DNA of 64,000 nucleotides. Source: Allobogoriella deserti. GTDB taxonomy: Bacteria > Actinomycetota > Actinomycetes > Actinomycetales > Actinomycetaceae. The notes beneath the pieces were generated by a model. That model was not told where the DNA came from, did no database searches, and saw only the letters and a list, made by a program, of their open reading frames with translations. A program made the position numbers and the translations under genes. The DNA is taken from contig NZ_JBHUEE010000002.1 of the NCBI RefSeq assembly GCF_042680605.1, forward strand, positions 372,001 to 436,000. The letters run 5' to 3'. Below, piece by piece: positions 15,550 through 24,400 of this stretch; positions within the stretch are counted from its first letter, which is position 1; each line of letters opens with the position of its first letter.

Positions 15550-18428
15550 GCTCGCGCCTCCTGGGTGATCGTGGGCTGGTGGTCCGGTGAAGCGGCGGCC
15601 GCGTCCTCGTCGCTGCCGTCGAGATCGAGCACCGGCGCGTCCGTCAGCAGGGCCGGCGGCGCCTCCCCCGCGGCGCCGACGACGACGGCCGTCCCGTCCC
15701 GGCGGGCGCGGGCGAAGGTCTCCGCGAGCCGGTCATTCAGTTCCGGCTCGATCGTGGCGTGGTCGACGACGAGCATCCGGGGCCGTGCGGCCAGGGCCGC
15801 CTCCACGGCGGCGACGGGGTCGGCCGGTTCGCTCACGACGGCGACGCGACGTCGGACCGCACCGGCTCGTTCGGGCAGGACGAGCCCGGCGACCTTGACG
15901 GCACCGGCGTCGGGCGTGAGCCGCCCGGAGACGGCGAGCAGGAAGGCGGTCAGCTCGCGGGCGGAACCGGACCGCACGACGAGCGCTCCGCCCTCGTCGA
16001 CCCGGACGGAGACCGGGCCGACGACCGGGGCACCGTTCGGGTCGCGCACCTCGAGCCGGTGTGCGACCAACGCATCCCGGGAGTCCTGGGCGGGCCACCC
16101 GGACAGCGCGAGCTCGCGGGCCAGCCCCTCCCCCTCGACGTCGAATGACGGCAGCAGGCGATCCAGTTTCCGCGGCATCCACCAGGCTTTGTCCCCGAGA
16201 AGAGCGAGGACGGCAGGGACGAGCACCATGCGGACCACGAACGCGTCGACGGCGACGCCGACGGCGAGTCCGAGCGCGATCGGCTTGAGGTTCATGTCGC
16301 CCTCGGGCACGAAGGCCACGAAGACGGAGAACATGATGACGGCGGCGGCCGTGACCACCTTCGCCGATCCCTGGAAGCCGGCGGTGATCGCCGCGCGCGC
16401 GTCCTTGCCGTGGACGTACTCCTCCCGGATACGCGAGACGAGGAAGACCTCGTAGTCCATGGCGAGGCCGAACAGGATGCCCATGACCACGATCGGCATG
16501 AAGCTGATGACCGGACCGGTGCGGGTGACGTGCAGCAGGTCGGCGAAGACGCCGTCGTGGAAGACGAGCGCGACCACACCGAAGGCCGCGCCGACGGAGA
16601 AGAGGTAGCCGATACTCGCCTTGATCGGCACGGCGATCGAGCGGAACACCATGGTCAGCAGGAGCAGCGAGAGCCCGACGACGACGACGGCGAACGGCAG
16701 CAGCGCGTCCCCGAGCTTCTCGGAGACGTCGATGCCGACGGCGGTGAAGCCGGTGACGGCGATGTCCACGCCGTACTCCTCGCTCAGCTGCGGCCGCAGC
16801 TCGCGGATGTCGTGCACGAGCTGCTCGGTCTGCGCAGAGTCGGGCGCGCCCTCGGGGACGACCTGGATGATCCCGGTGTCGGCAGACTCGTTGGGGGTGG
16901 CCTGGGGGACGTCGGCGACGCCGGGCAGCTCGCGGATCTCGTCGGCGAGGTCCTCCATGAGCCCGAGCGGATCGTTCGAGGTGATGATCGGGGCGGTGAC
17001 GATGAGCGGGCCGTTGAAGCCCTCGCCGAAGTGCTCGGCGACGAGGTCGTAGGTGATTCGGGCCTCGTGGTCCTCCTCCAGCACGCCGGCGTCGGGCAGG
17101 GCCAGGCGCAGGTTGGCGGCCGGCAGGCTGAGTGCGGCGATCGCGACCACGACCAGGGCGATGGTCAGCGCGGGGAAACGGGTCACGGCGCGGACCCAAC
17201 GGGTGAAGAAGCTGCTCTCCCGCACGGGCACGACAGGCGTGGTGGGCGTGCCCGTCTCGCCGGTGCCCCCGGCGTCGGCGTCCCCGGCGTGCGCGAACCC
17301 ACGGCCGGCGGGGGACGTGGCGGCCTGGCCGTTCCCCTCGGCCCGGCCGGCGGCGGCGTGGTCGGCGGCGCGTTCGCGGGCGAGGGCGCGGGCACGGCGG
17401 GCCGCCCGGGGGCGCAGTCGCTCACCTGCCAGCGCCAGCATGGCCGGGATGAGGGTGATGGAGACGAGGACGGCGATGCCGACGGCGACGGCGGCCGCGA
17501 CGCCCATGATGGTCAGGAACGGGATCCCGGCGACGCCGAGACCCACGAGGGCGATCATCACCGTCAGGCCGGCGAAGATGACCGCCGAACCCGCGGTCGC
17601 GACGGAGCGGGCGATCGACTCGGTGACCTCCAGGCCGTCGCGCAGCTGGTCCCGGTGGCGGGAGACGATGAACAGGGCGTAATCGATGCCGACGGCGAGG
17701 CCAAGCATGACGGCGAGCATCGGCGTCGTCGAGTTGACCGGCCCGAGCGCGGTGGCCGCGAAGATGAGGCACACCGAGATGCCGACGCCGATGAGCGCGT
17801 TGATCAGCGGCAGCCCGGCGGCGACGAAGGAGCCGAGGGTGGCCAGCAGAACGATGAGGGCGACGACGACGCCGACGGCCTCCGCGATGCTCATCTGCGG
17901 GAACTCGGTGCTGAACAGCTGACCGCCGAGGGAGGCCTCGGCACCGCCCGGCAGGTCGGCGGCGAGGGAGTCGACGCTCTCGCGCAGCGCGTCCTTCGTG
18001 GCGTCGGTGATCTCCGCCTGATCGCCGTCGAGCTGGATCGTCAGCAAGGTGGCCTGCTCGTCGTCGCTGATCGAGGCGGGCATGAGGTCGTCGTACGGGG
18101 AGGTGACGGCGGCGACCTGGTCCAGGTCGGTGATCTCCTCGACGGCGTCCTCGACCGCGGAGCGCATACCGCCGTCCTCGACCGTCGCTCCGTCCGGCGC
18201 GACCACGACGAGCTGCGCCGAGGCGCCGCTGACCTGGGGGAACGTCCCGGCGAGGTGGTCCAGCGCCTCCTGGGACTCGGTGCCCGGGATGGTGACCTCG
18301 TTGTCGAGTCCGTCACCGGCGGTGGCGGCGAGAACGCCGACGGCGCCGAGGACCAGGACCCAGCCCAGCAGGACGAACGTGCGGACGCGCACGGCCCAGC
18401 GGCCGAGCGAGTACAAGGCAGACGACAC
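15546..18428 (-). CDS. MMPL/RND-type transporter with degenerate ABC-ATPase-like C-terminal domain
   Basis: A 960-residue transporter with two MMPL halves. Each half has one helix before a large loop and five helices after it, with the conserved GLAVGIDYALFIVSRHR and GLAMDYEVFLVSRIREE segments. Homologues export lipids or drugs using proton motive force. From about residue 770 (DNA below 16121) it continues into an extra domain that resembles an ABC ATPase but lacks catalytic residues: RSGSARELTAFLLAVSGRL replaces Walker A without the Lys, and RMLVVDHA replaces Walker B. The GTG at 18428 is chosen because AGGGAG precedes it and similarity starts there. The long upstream open frame crosses the operator array and is not coding. 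Confidence 0.88.
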   Translation of the reverse strand: MSSALYSLGRWAVRVRTFVLLGWVLVLGAVGVLAATAGDGLDNEVTIPGTESQEALDHLAGTFPQVSGASAQLVVVAPDGATVEDGGMRSAVEDAVEEITDLDQVAAVTSPYDDLMPASISDDEQATLLTIQLDGDQAEITDATKDALRESVDSLAADLPGGAEASLGGQLFSTEFPQMSIAEAVGVVVALIVLLATLGSFVAAGLPLINALIGVGISVCLIFAATALGPVNSTTPMLAVMLGLAVGIDYALFIVSRHRDQLRDGLEVTESIARSVATAGSAVIFAGLTVMIALVGLGVAGIPFLTIMGVAAAVAVGIAVLVSITLIPAMLALAGERLRPRAARRARALARERAADHAAAGRAEGNGQAATSPAGRGFAHAGDADAGGTGETGTPTTPVVPVRESSFFTRWVRAVTRFPALTIALVVVAIAALSLPAANLRLALPDAGVLEEDHEARITYDLVAEHFGEGFNGPLIVTAPIITSNDPLGLMEDLADEIRELPGVADVPQATPNESADTGIIQVVPEGAPDSAQTEQLVHDIRELRPQLSEEYGVDIAVTGFTAVGIDVSEKLGDALLPFAVVVVGLSLLLLTMVFRSIAVPIKASIGYLFSVGAAFGVVALVFHDGVFADLLHVTRTGPVISFMPIVVMGILFGLAMDYEVFLVSRIREEYVHGKDARAAITAGFQGSAKVVTAAAVIMFSVFVAFVPEGDMNLKPIALGLAVGVAVDAFVVRMVLVPAVLALLGDKAWWMPRKLDRLLPSFDVEGEGLARELALSGWPAQDSRDALVAHRLEVRDPNGAPVVGPVSVRVDEGGALVVRSGSARELTAFLLAVSGRLTPDAGAVKVAGLVLPERAGAVRRRVAVVSEPADPVAAVEAALAARPRMLVVDHATIEPELNDRLAETFARARRDGTAVVVGAAGEAPPALLTDAPVLDLDGSDEDAAAASPDHQPTITQEARA

Positions 18429-18458
18429 GCAGGCTCCCTGGCGACGACGCGACGGTGA

Positions 18459-18514
18459 GATACAGAGGTGTATCCGATACAGGGACGTATCCGATACAGG
18501 AACGTATCCGATAC
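18459..18514. promoter_or_regulatory. Triple TetR-type operator, 17-bp spacing
   Basis: GTATCCGATAC, a palindrome apart from its central base, occurs at 18470-18480, 18487-18497 and 18504-18514, exactly 17 bp apart. A GATAC half-site at 18459-18463 keeps the same register. It lies between the divergent MMPL (start 18428) and TetR (start 18561) genes. It is very likely the binding site for that TetR protein, controlling both directions. The 17-bp period differs from one helical turn, so adjacent dimers would lie on different faces. Confidence 0.8.
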
Positions 18515-18560
18515 AGTGACGCATCGACAACCCCCTGTCCTCACCTGGGAGGATCACCAC

Positions 18561-19226
18561 ATGGCCATCGCAGGCGTACCGGCACCGTCGCCGGACGAAC
18601 CACCGCTCTCGGCGCGCCGGGAACGCACCCGCGAGCGCCTGCTCGACGCCGCCTTCGACGTCTTCTCGCGCCTGGGGGTGCACGCCGCCTCGATCGAGAC
18701 GATCTGCGACGCGGCCGGCTTCACTCGGGGGGCGTTCTACTCGAACTTCGCGAGCAAGGAGGAACTGCTTCTCGCGCTCGTGGACCGGCACATGCGCGCC
18801 CACCTGGCGAGCCTGGAGGCGACCGTCGACGAGCTGGGTGATTCCGTCGTCGACGACCACGGGGTCCGGCCGGATGCGCTGCGCACCGTGGTGGCGGCCG
18901 TCCTCGGTGACCGGGACGATCAGCGCCGCTGGCACCTGGTCCAGACCGAGTTCGAGCTGATGGCCCTGCGGGACCCGCAGATCGGCGCGCAGTACAACGA
19001 GCAGCAGGAACGGATCCGGCAGGAACTGCTCGACGCGCTGGGGCGGGTCCTCGCCCGGCTGGGCCTCCGGTTCGTCATCCCCGAGCCGGAGGCTGTCGAC
19101 ATCCTCGTCGGCACCTACGTCTTCGGCGTCCAGCAGGGATTCCTGGCGGGCGGCCAGGAGGCGGACGACGGGGGTGCGGCGGCGCTGCTCGGTCCGCTGA
19201 CCCAGCTGCTCGTCACCGAGGCCTGA
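18561..19226 (+). CDS. TetR family transcriptional regulator of the MMPL-YhgE operon
   Basis: A 221-residue repressor-type protein. The HTH (residues about 17-65) includes IETICDAAGFTRGAFYSNFASKEEL, close to the TetR consensus. The C-terminal helical part would bind an effector, which is unknown. The ATG at 18561 has GGGAGG just upstream; an earlier in-frame ATG at 18468 lies inside the operator array and is rejected. It is divergent from the MMPL and YhgE genes, with a triplicate palindrome between them, and is convergent with the subtilase gene 12 bp away. It probably represses its own gene and the MMPL operon. Confidence 0.88.
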   Translation: MAIAGVPAPSPDEPPLSARRERTRERLLDAAFDVFSRLGVHAASIETICDAAGFTRGAFYSNFASKEELLLALVDRHMRAHLASLEATVDELGDSVVDDHGVRPDALRTVVAAVLGDRDDQRRWHLVQTEFELMALRDPQIGAQYNEQQERIRQELLDALGRVLARLGLRFVIPEPEAVDILVGTYVFGVQQGFLAGGQEADDGGAAALLGPLTQLLVTEA

Positions 19227-19238
19227 GGTCGAGCTGGG

Positions 19239-20606
19239 TCAGCGGACCGCGTCGATCGCGTCGGGCACGTTCATCAGGCCCGCTCCGGTGGCGTCCTCGC
19301 CCCAGCTGACCGTCGCCGGTCCGCTCGGCTCGAGCACCTCGCGCTGCCCCGCGCCGAGGGGCACCGCGGTCGAGACCAGCGCTTCCTCGGCCGCGGCCTG
19401 GGTGAGCTCGGCATTGGCCTGCAGCATGAGCGCGACCGCACCCGCGACGTGCGGGGAGGCCATCGACGTGCCCGAGAGGTAGTAGTAGCTCGTCTGCCCC
19501 GAGTTCGTCTGGTACGGACCGAGGACGTAGCTGCCCGGTGCCGCGACGTCGAGGTCCTGCCCAGCGAGCGCGCGCGAGGAGAACTCGGCGATGTAGGCCT
19601 CGTCCGCCGTCGTCGGGTCGGTGACGTCCCCGGTGTTCCACCAGCTGTCCGAGGTCCACTGCCCCGTCCAGCCGGAGGCGGCGACGGAGATCACCTCGGG
19701 GTAGGCGCCGGGGTACCCCATCCCGGCCTCACCGCTGTTTCCGGCGGAGGAGACGATGAGGACGTCGTGGGCGACGGCACGCTCGACGGCGGCCTGCGTC
19801 AGCGCGTCCGGCTCGGGGCCACCGAGGGACATGTTGATGACCACCGGGGCGTCGCCGAGCGCGCCGGAGACCTTGAGATCGGTGACGTAGTCGATGCCGG
19901 CCGCGACGACCGAGGACCACCCGGACCCGTTCTGGTTCAGCACCTTGACCGGGATGATCGTGGCTTCGGGAGCGACTCCGGCCACCGCGGAGCCGTCGAT
20001 GGTGTAGCCGAGGACCGTGCTGGTCACGTGCGTACCGTGACCGTTGACGTCGCGCGCCCACTTGTTCGGCTGGGTGGAGACGCTGCCGCGTTCTCCGCCA
20101 CCTCCGCCGAAGGCGACGCCGAACTGGTCCGCCACGCGCGAGGCGGCGAAGTAGTGCGGCCAGGTGCGGTGCAGGCCGGTGTCGAGCACCGCGACGTAGA
20201 CGCCGTCGCCGGTCTCGAGCACCTCGCGCGGGTCGGTCTCCTCGCCTTGGTCGTAGACGTCGATCTGGTCGAGGTTCCAGGTGGCCATCCCGTCGGTGGT
20301 GTCCGTGAACGGGCTCTCCTGGACCGGCCCGGTCGAGACCCGCCGGTCCGGGTTCGCGGCGCGGACGAACGGCAGGGCCCGGATGTCGTCCACCTCGGAG
20401 GCGGGCACCTTCATGGTCAGCGCGTCGATCTCGGGGTACGTCTCGTGGATGGCGCCGAACTCCGCGAGGTCGGCCCTGGCCTCTGCGGTGAGGTTGGAGT
20501 CGAGGACGACGTTGACGCCGATCTGCTGACCGGCAGCCTGAGCGGTCGGGATGACGGCAAGGGTCAGGGCGGCCGCCCCGGCCAGCCCGGCGAGTGCGCG
20601 ACGCAT
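19239..20606 (-). CDS. Secreted S8 family serine peptidase (subtilase)
   Basis: A 455-residue subtilisin-like protease. A Sec signal peptide (residues 1 to about 24, ending TAQAA) is followed by an inhibitor-like propeptide (about 30-95). The catalytic domain has Asp142 in VLDTG, His190 in GHGTHV, an oxyanion-hole Asn in SSAGNSG, and Ser381 in GTSMASPH. All triad residues are present, so it should be active. It ends soon after the catalytic domain, with no extra C-terminal domain. The ATG at 20606 has GGAGA four bases upstream. It may feed extracellular peptides to the importers in this window, which is inference. Confidence 0.92.
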   Translation of the reverse strand: MRRALAGLAGAAALTLAVIPTAQAAGQQIGVNVVLDSNLTAEARADLAEFGAIHETYPEIDALTMKVPASEVDDIRALPFVRAANPDRRVSTGPVQESPFTDTTDGMATWNLDQIDVYDQGEETDPREVLETGDGVYVAVLDTGLHRTWPHYFAASRVADQFGVAFGGGGGERGSVSTQPNKWARDVNGHGTHVTSTVLGYTIDGSAVAGVAPEATIIPVKVLNQNGSGWSSVVAAGIDYVTDLKVSGALGDAPVVINMSLGGPEPDALTQAAVERAVAHDVLIVSSAGNSGEAGMGYPGAYPEVISVAASGWTGQWTSDSWWNTGDVTDPTTADEAYIAEFSSRALAGQDLDVAAPGSYVLGPYQTNSGQTSYYYLSGTSMASPHVAGAVALMLQANAELTQAAAEEALVSTAVPLGAGQREVLEPSGPATVSWGEDATGAGLMNVPDAIDAVR

Positions 20607-20784
20607 GCGGTCTCCTTCGTCCTTGGTCCTCGGCCCGTACATCGGATTCCCCCAGGCGGGTCGAACCCGCCCGACCAGGAGCGTAGCGGCAGGTCGGGGG
20701 TGCGCGCGGCGGATCGGGCACACCGCGTCGCGGTGCGGCACGAATACGCACGTCGATCGACTTACGGGCGCTCCGCCGCGGACG

Positions 20785-20813
20785 TTGACAGCTCGCGCCG
20801 CCCCCTCTACGTT
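20785..20813 (+). promoter_or_regulatory. Sigma-70-like promoter of the GH116-type gene
   Basis: TTGACA at 20785-20790 and TACGTT at 20808-20813 are separated by exactly 17 bases and lie about 40 bases before the start at 20854. Just downstream, GTAATCGTTTTC has the central CG and flanking A/T typical of LacI-family sites, but the palindrome is imperfect. No LacI gene is in the window. Confidence 0.55.
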
Positions 20814-20853
20814 CGGTAATCGTTTTCTCGTTCAATGGCGACGGAGGGACTCG

Positions 20854-23800
20854 ATGACCAGCCAACGCCCGGTCGACGGCGACCGGAACCCGGCACTGCC
20901 CGGCACAGGTCGGACCACAGCGGGTCAGCCCGCCGCGGGTCAGACCGCAGCCGATCCCGGTCCGGGCCAGCCGGCGGGCGGACCGAGCCGCCGCACGTTC
21001 ATCGCCCTCACGGCCGTCGGCACGGCGGCCGGACTGGCCGTCCCACAGGGCGAGGCGATCGCGGTCCGGTCCCTGCCCCGCACCGACTTCGACCCGGACT
21101 GGCTCGCCGGCCTCCGCCGTCGCGGCGGACCGACGGAGTACTCCGGCGCCGCGCTGGAGCGCATCGGGATGCCCGTCTCCGGCGCCACCACCGGACAGGT
21201 TTATCTCGCCGGCGACGGCCGTACCTGGCTGTGGGACATCTTCAACGCCGACAGCTTCCGCTACGGCGGGGACGACTGGCAGGGCCAGCACTACGCCACG
21301 CCGGTACCGCTCGATCCGGTGTTCACGACGGGCTTCGCCCTGCGCTGGGAGGATGCGGGCGGCCGGCACACCATGCGGCTCGACGCCGCAGACTTCGCCG
21401 ATGTCAGGTTCCAGGGACGGTACCCGGTGGGCCGGGTCCTCCTCCGTGACCCGCGGTGCCCGTTCGAGGTGAGACTCGAGGCCTTCTCGCCGTTCGTGCC
21501 GACGAACGCCGCGGACTCCTCGATCCCGGCCACGATGTTCGAGTACACCCTGCGCAACACGACCGACCGGCCGATCAGCGCGCAGATCGCGGGCGTGGCC
21601 GAGAATCCCGTCTGCCTCGACAGCCGGCACACCCAGCCCGTCGACCTGCACTCGTCACCGCTGGAGCTCCCGGGTGTCGCCGGGCTGGTGCACACCGCCG
21701 TCGCGGCACCCCCGCCGGAGAACCCGCGACCCGACGTCCTTCTCGAGGAGTGGGACCGCGAGGACTTCGGACCCTGGACCGCGACAGGGACGGCATTTGG
21801 CGCCGGTCCGGTCCGTGAGTCCGAGGCGCCGGACTACTTCGTCCGGGAAGGGGACCTCGGCGTCGACGGCACCCGGTTCGTCACCTCCCATAACTGGCGC
21901 GACGGCGGCGAGGCCGACGACCACCGCGGCCGCCTGGTCGGTGAGCCACTCACCCTCGAGCGCCGGTACCTGGCCGCCCGCATCGGTGGCGGCAACACCC
22001 CCGACGCCGGCCTGCGGGTCGTGGTCGACGGCGAGGTCGTAGCCCGGCTGGCGGGGAACAACTCCGAGATCATGCACCCCAAGGCGATCGACATCAGTGC
22101 CTGGGAGGGCCGAACGGCCACCATCGAGCTCGTCGACGAGGCCACCGGCGGCTGGGGGCACGTCAACTGCGACCGGATCTGGCTCACCGACGTCCCCCTC
22201 GACCCCAAACCGGTCGAGGACCTGCCCGACGGCGGTACCTTCGCGCTCGCCGCACTCACGCCCGGCGGCCGTGCCCGACCGTCCGTGGCGGCGTGGGCGA
22301 CGGCGTCCGACTGGTTCGACGCCGCGGACGGTCCGGCCCACGTCGACGCCGGGTCCGCCTCGCTGGCCGGAACCGTGACCGTCCCCGTCGACCTCGCCCC
22401 GGGCGAGGAGACCACGGTGCGCTTCGCCCTGGCGTGGCACTTCCCCACGATCGGCGGCCGGTTCGGGTACATCGCCGGCTCCGAGAGCCTGCGTCGCCAC
22501 TACGGCGAGGTCTACGACGACGCGTCCGACGTCGTCGCCGACCTCGCGGCCCGGGCAGGCGACCTCTCGAGCACCACCCGGGACTTCGCCGCGACGTGGT
22601 ACGACGAGTCGACCCTGCCGCTGTGGTTCCTCGAGCGGACGCTGATCCCCGCCTCGACCGTCGCCACCGGAACCTGCTTGCGTTTCCACACCGGCCGGTT
22701 CTACGGCTGGGAAGGCATCTACTGCTGCGACGGGACGTGCACCCACGTGTGGAACTACGCGCAGTCGATCGCGCGGCTGTTCCCCGAGCTCGAACGCGAC
22801 GCCCGCGAACGCACAGACTTCGGCACCTCCTTCCACCCCGACACCGGAGCGGTCGACTACCGTGGCGAGGCCGACCGCCGGGTCGCGCACGACGGCCAGT
22901 GCGGCAACGTCCTGCGGGCCTACCGCGAGCACCAGATGTCCGCCGACGACGCCTTCCTGCGCCGGATCTGGCCCCAGGTCAAGAAGGCGACCCAGTACCT
23001 CATCGGCAACGACGGCGAGCCGGACGGCGTGCTCGAGGGCCCGCAGTACAACACGCTCGACGCCACGTGGTACGGCGAGATCCCGTGGATCACCGGGTTG
23101 TACGTCGCGGCGTTGCGTGCCGCCGCGGAGATGGCCGACGACATGGACGACCGGGCCTTCGCCGCGCGCTGCCGCGATCTCGCCGACACCGGCAGCGAGA
23201 CGCTCGACGCGGTGCTGTGGAACGACCGGTTCTCCTACTACGAGCACCTCGTCGACCCGGCTCATCCCGAGGCCACGAGCTCGAACAAGGGCTGCCACAT
23301 CGACCAGATGTTCGGCCAGACCTACGCGCACCAGCTCGGCCTGCCGCGGGTCTTCGCCCCCGGGCACTCGCGGGCGGCGCTGGCGACGATCGTGCGGAAC
23401 AACCACCTCGCCGACGCCCACGCCTACCTCGAGGACTCGGACATCGACGGGGGCCGGGTCTACAGCACCGAGGGCGAGCCGGGCACCGTGATGTGCACCT
23501 GGCCCTTCGGCGGCGCGGACATCGCTCCGGGCGACGGCGACCCCGGCCTCGTCGCGTACTTCAACGAGGTGTGGACCGGCCAGGAGTACCAGCTCGCCGC
23601 GCACCTCTTCGCCGAGGACATGACCGACGAGGCGCTGGCCGTCACCCGCGCCGTGCACGAGCGGTACTCGGCCGAGAAGCGCAACCCCTACAACGAGATC
23701 GAGTGCTCGGACCACTACGCCCGCGCCATGATGGCGCACGCCGTCTACCTCGCCGCGACGGGCTACGAGTACCACGGCCCACGCGGTCACCTCGGCATGG

Positions 23801-24123
23801 CGCCGCGGCTCGGCGACCCCGCCGACGTGGCCGCCGCCTTCACGGTGGCCGAAGGGTGGGGCCTGTACCGGCAGTCCCGCCGAGGCCATCAGCAGCGCAG
23901 CGAGGTCGACCTGCGCTACGGGCGCCTACGCCTGCGGTCGTTCGCCACCCGGGTGCCGGGCCGCCCGGGGACGCGGCCGGTCCGGGCCGAGGTCGACAGC
24001 GGCGGCCCGCCGCGGCGGCTCGCGGTGGACGAGGTGACCACGCACGGCGACCGCGTGGTGGTCACCCTCGCCGAGAAGATCGAGCTGGCTGCCGGTGAGA
24101 CGTTCTCGGTCACCGTGCGGTGA
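20854..24123 (+). CDS. Tat-exported GH116-type glycoside hydrolase (GBA2-like glucosylceramidase / beta-glucosidase family)
   Basis: A 1089-residue enzyme. A twin-arginine motif (SRRTFIALT, near residue 46) and a hydrophobic stretch ending AVPQGEA indicate Tat export. The N-terminal half is beta-rich, as in the GBA2 N-terminal domain, and includes an inserted DVLLEEWDREDFGPWTATG region with a jelly-roll look. The C-terminal half is the (alpha/alpha)6 catalytic domain with CCDGTCTHVWNYAQSIARLF and VLEGPQYNTLDATWYGEI. The Glu of LEGPQYNT is probably the nucleophile by family comparison. The ATG at 20854 has GGAGGG upstream. Export by Tat suggests the protein folds before secretion and attacks extracellular beta-linked sugars. 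Confidence 0.82.
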   Translation: MTSQRPVDGDRNPALPGTGRTTAGQPAAGQTAADPGPGQPAGGPSRRTFIALTAVGTAAGLAVPQGEAIAVRSLPRTDFDPDWLAGLRRRGGPTEYSGAALERIGMPVSGATTGQVYLAGDGRTWLWDIFNADSFRYGGDDWQGQHYATPVPLDPVFTTGFALRWEDAGGRHTMRLDAADFADVRFQGRYPVGRVLLRDPRCPFEVRLEAFSPFVPTNAADSSIPATMFEYTLRNTTDRPISAQIAGVAENPVCLDSRHTQPVDLHSSPLELPGVAGLVHTAVAAPPPENPRPDVLLEEWDREDFGPWTATGTAFGAGPVRESEAPDYFVREGDLGVDGTRFVTSHNWRDGGEADDHRGRLVGEPLTLERRYLAARIGGGNTPDAGLRVVVDGEVVARLAGNNSEIMHPKAIDISAWEGRTATIELVDEATGGWGHVNCDRIWLTDVPLDPKPVEDLPDGGTFALAALTPGGRARPSVAAWATASDWFDAADGPAHVDAGSASLAGTVTVPVDLAPGEETTVRFALAWHFPTIGGRFGYIAGSESLRRHYGEVYDDASDVVADLAARAGDLSSTTRDFAATWYDESTLPLWFLERTLIPASTVATGTCLRFHTGRFYGWEGIYCCDGTCTHVWNYAQSIARLFPELERDARERTDFGTSFHPDTGAVDYRGEADRRVAHDGQCGNVLRAYREHQMSADDAFLRRIWPQVKKATQYLIGNDGEPDGVLEGPQYNTLDATWYGEIPWITGLYVAALRAAAEMADDMDDRAFAARCRDLADTGSETLDAVLWNDRFSYYEHLVDPAHPEATSSNKGCHIDQMFGQTYAHQLGLPRVFAPGHSRAALATIVRNNHLADAHAYLEDSDIDGGRVYSTEGEPGTVMCTWPFGGADIAPGDGDPGLVAYFNEVWTGQEYQLAAHLFAEDMTDEALAVTRAVHERYSAEKRNPYNEIECSDHYARAMMAHAVYLAATGYEYHGPRGHLGMAPRLGDPADVAAAFTVAEGWGLYRQSRRGHQQRSEVDLRYGRLRLRSFATRVPGRPGTRPVRAEVDSGGPPRRLAVDEVTTHGDRVVVTLAEKIELAAGETFSVTVR

Positions 24124-24151
24124 ACCGAGCACCCGTGGCACGGTGGTCGGC

Positions 24152-24400
24152 ATGTCGTCCGGTGCCGGCAGCGGGGCCCGCGGCGCCCCGGTGAACGAAC
24201 AGGTGCGCCGTCTGCAGGACGGGTTCGCCGCCGACGGATTCCGGATGGATGTCGCGGCCGACGGCGACCGGGCGATCGTCACCGTGATACGCGAGCGCAG
24301 CGACGACTGCCTGATCCCGCAGGCGACGCTGTGCGGTTACCTGGCCCGGGCGATGGACCTGGATCCGGCACACATCGAGATCCGCTATCCGCCGGACTAG
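24152..24400 (+). CDS. Small hypothetical protein
   Basis: An 82-residue protein I do not recognise. After a Gly/Ala-rich start, the core (VNEQVRRLQDGFAADGFRMDVAADGDRAIVTVIRE) looks like a small alpha/beta domain. The C-terminal part (CLIPQATLCGYLARAMDL) has two cysteines. It begins 28 bases after the glycosidase stop and is probably co-transcribed with it. Its stop codon interlocks with the stop of the convergent beta-mannosidase gene in a shared CTAG. The start at 24152 is the first ATG with a plausible coding pattern after the glycosidase. Confidence 0.6.
   Translation: MSSGAGSGARGAPVNEQVRRLQDGFAADGFRMDVAADGDRAIVTVIRERSDDCLIPQATLCGYLARAMDLDPAHIEIRYPPD

Noticed and set aside
16410..18458. 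682-codon plus-strand frame opposite the MMPL gene
   Set aside because: The composition is Gly/Asp/Val/Arg-rich with no domain, as expected for an antisense frame of a high-GC membrane-protein gene.
18468..18560. Longer form of the TetR gene
   Set aside because: The extra codons come from the operator repeats, and the ATG at 18561 has a strong ribosome site.
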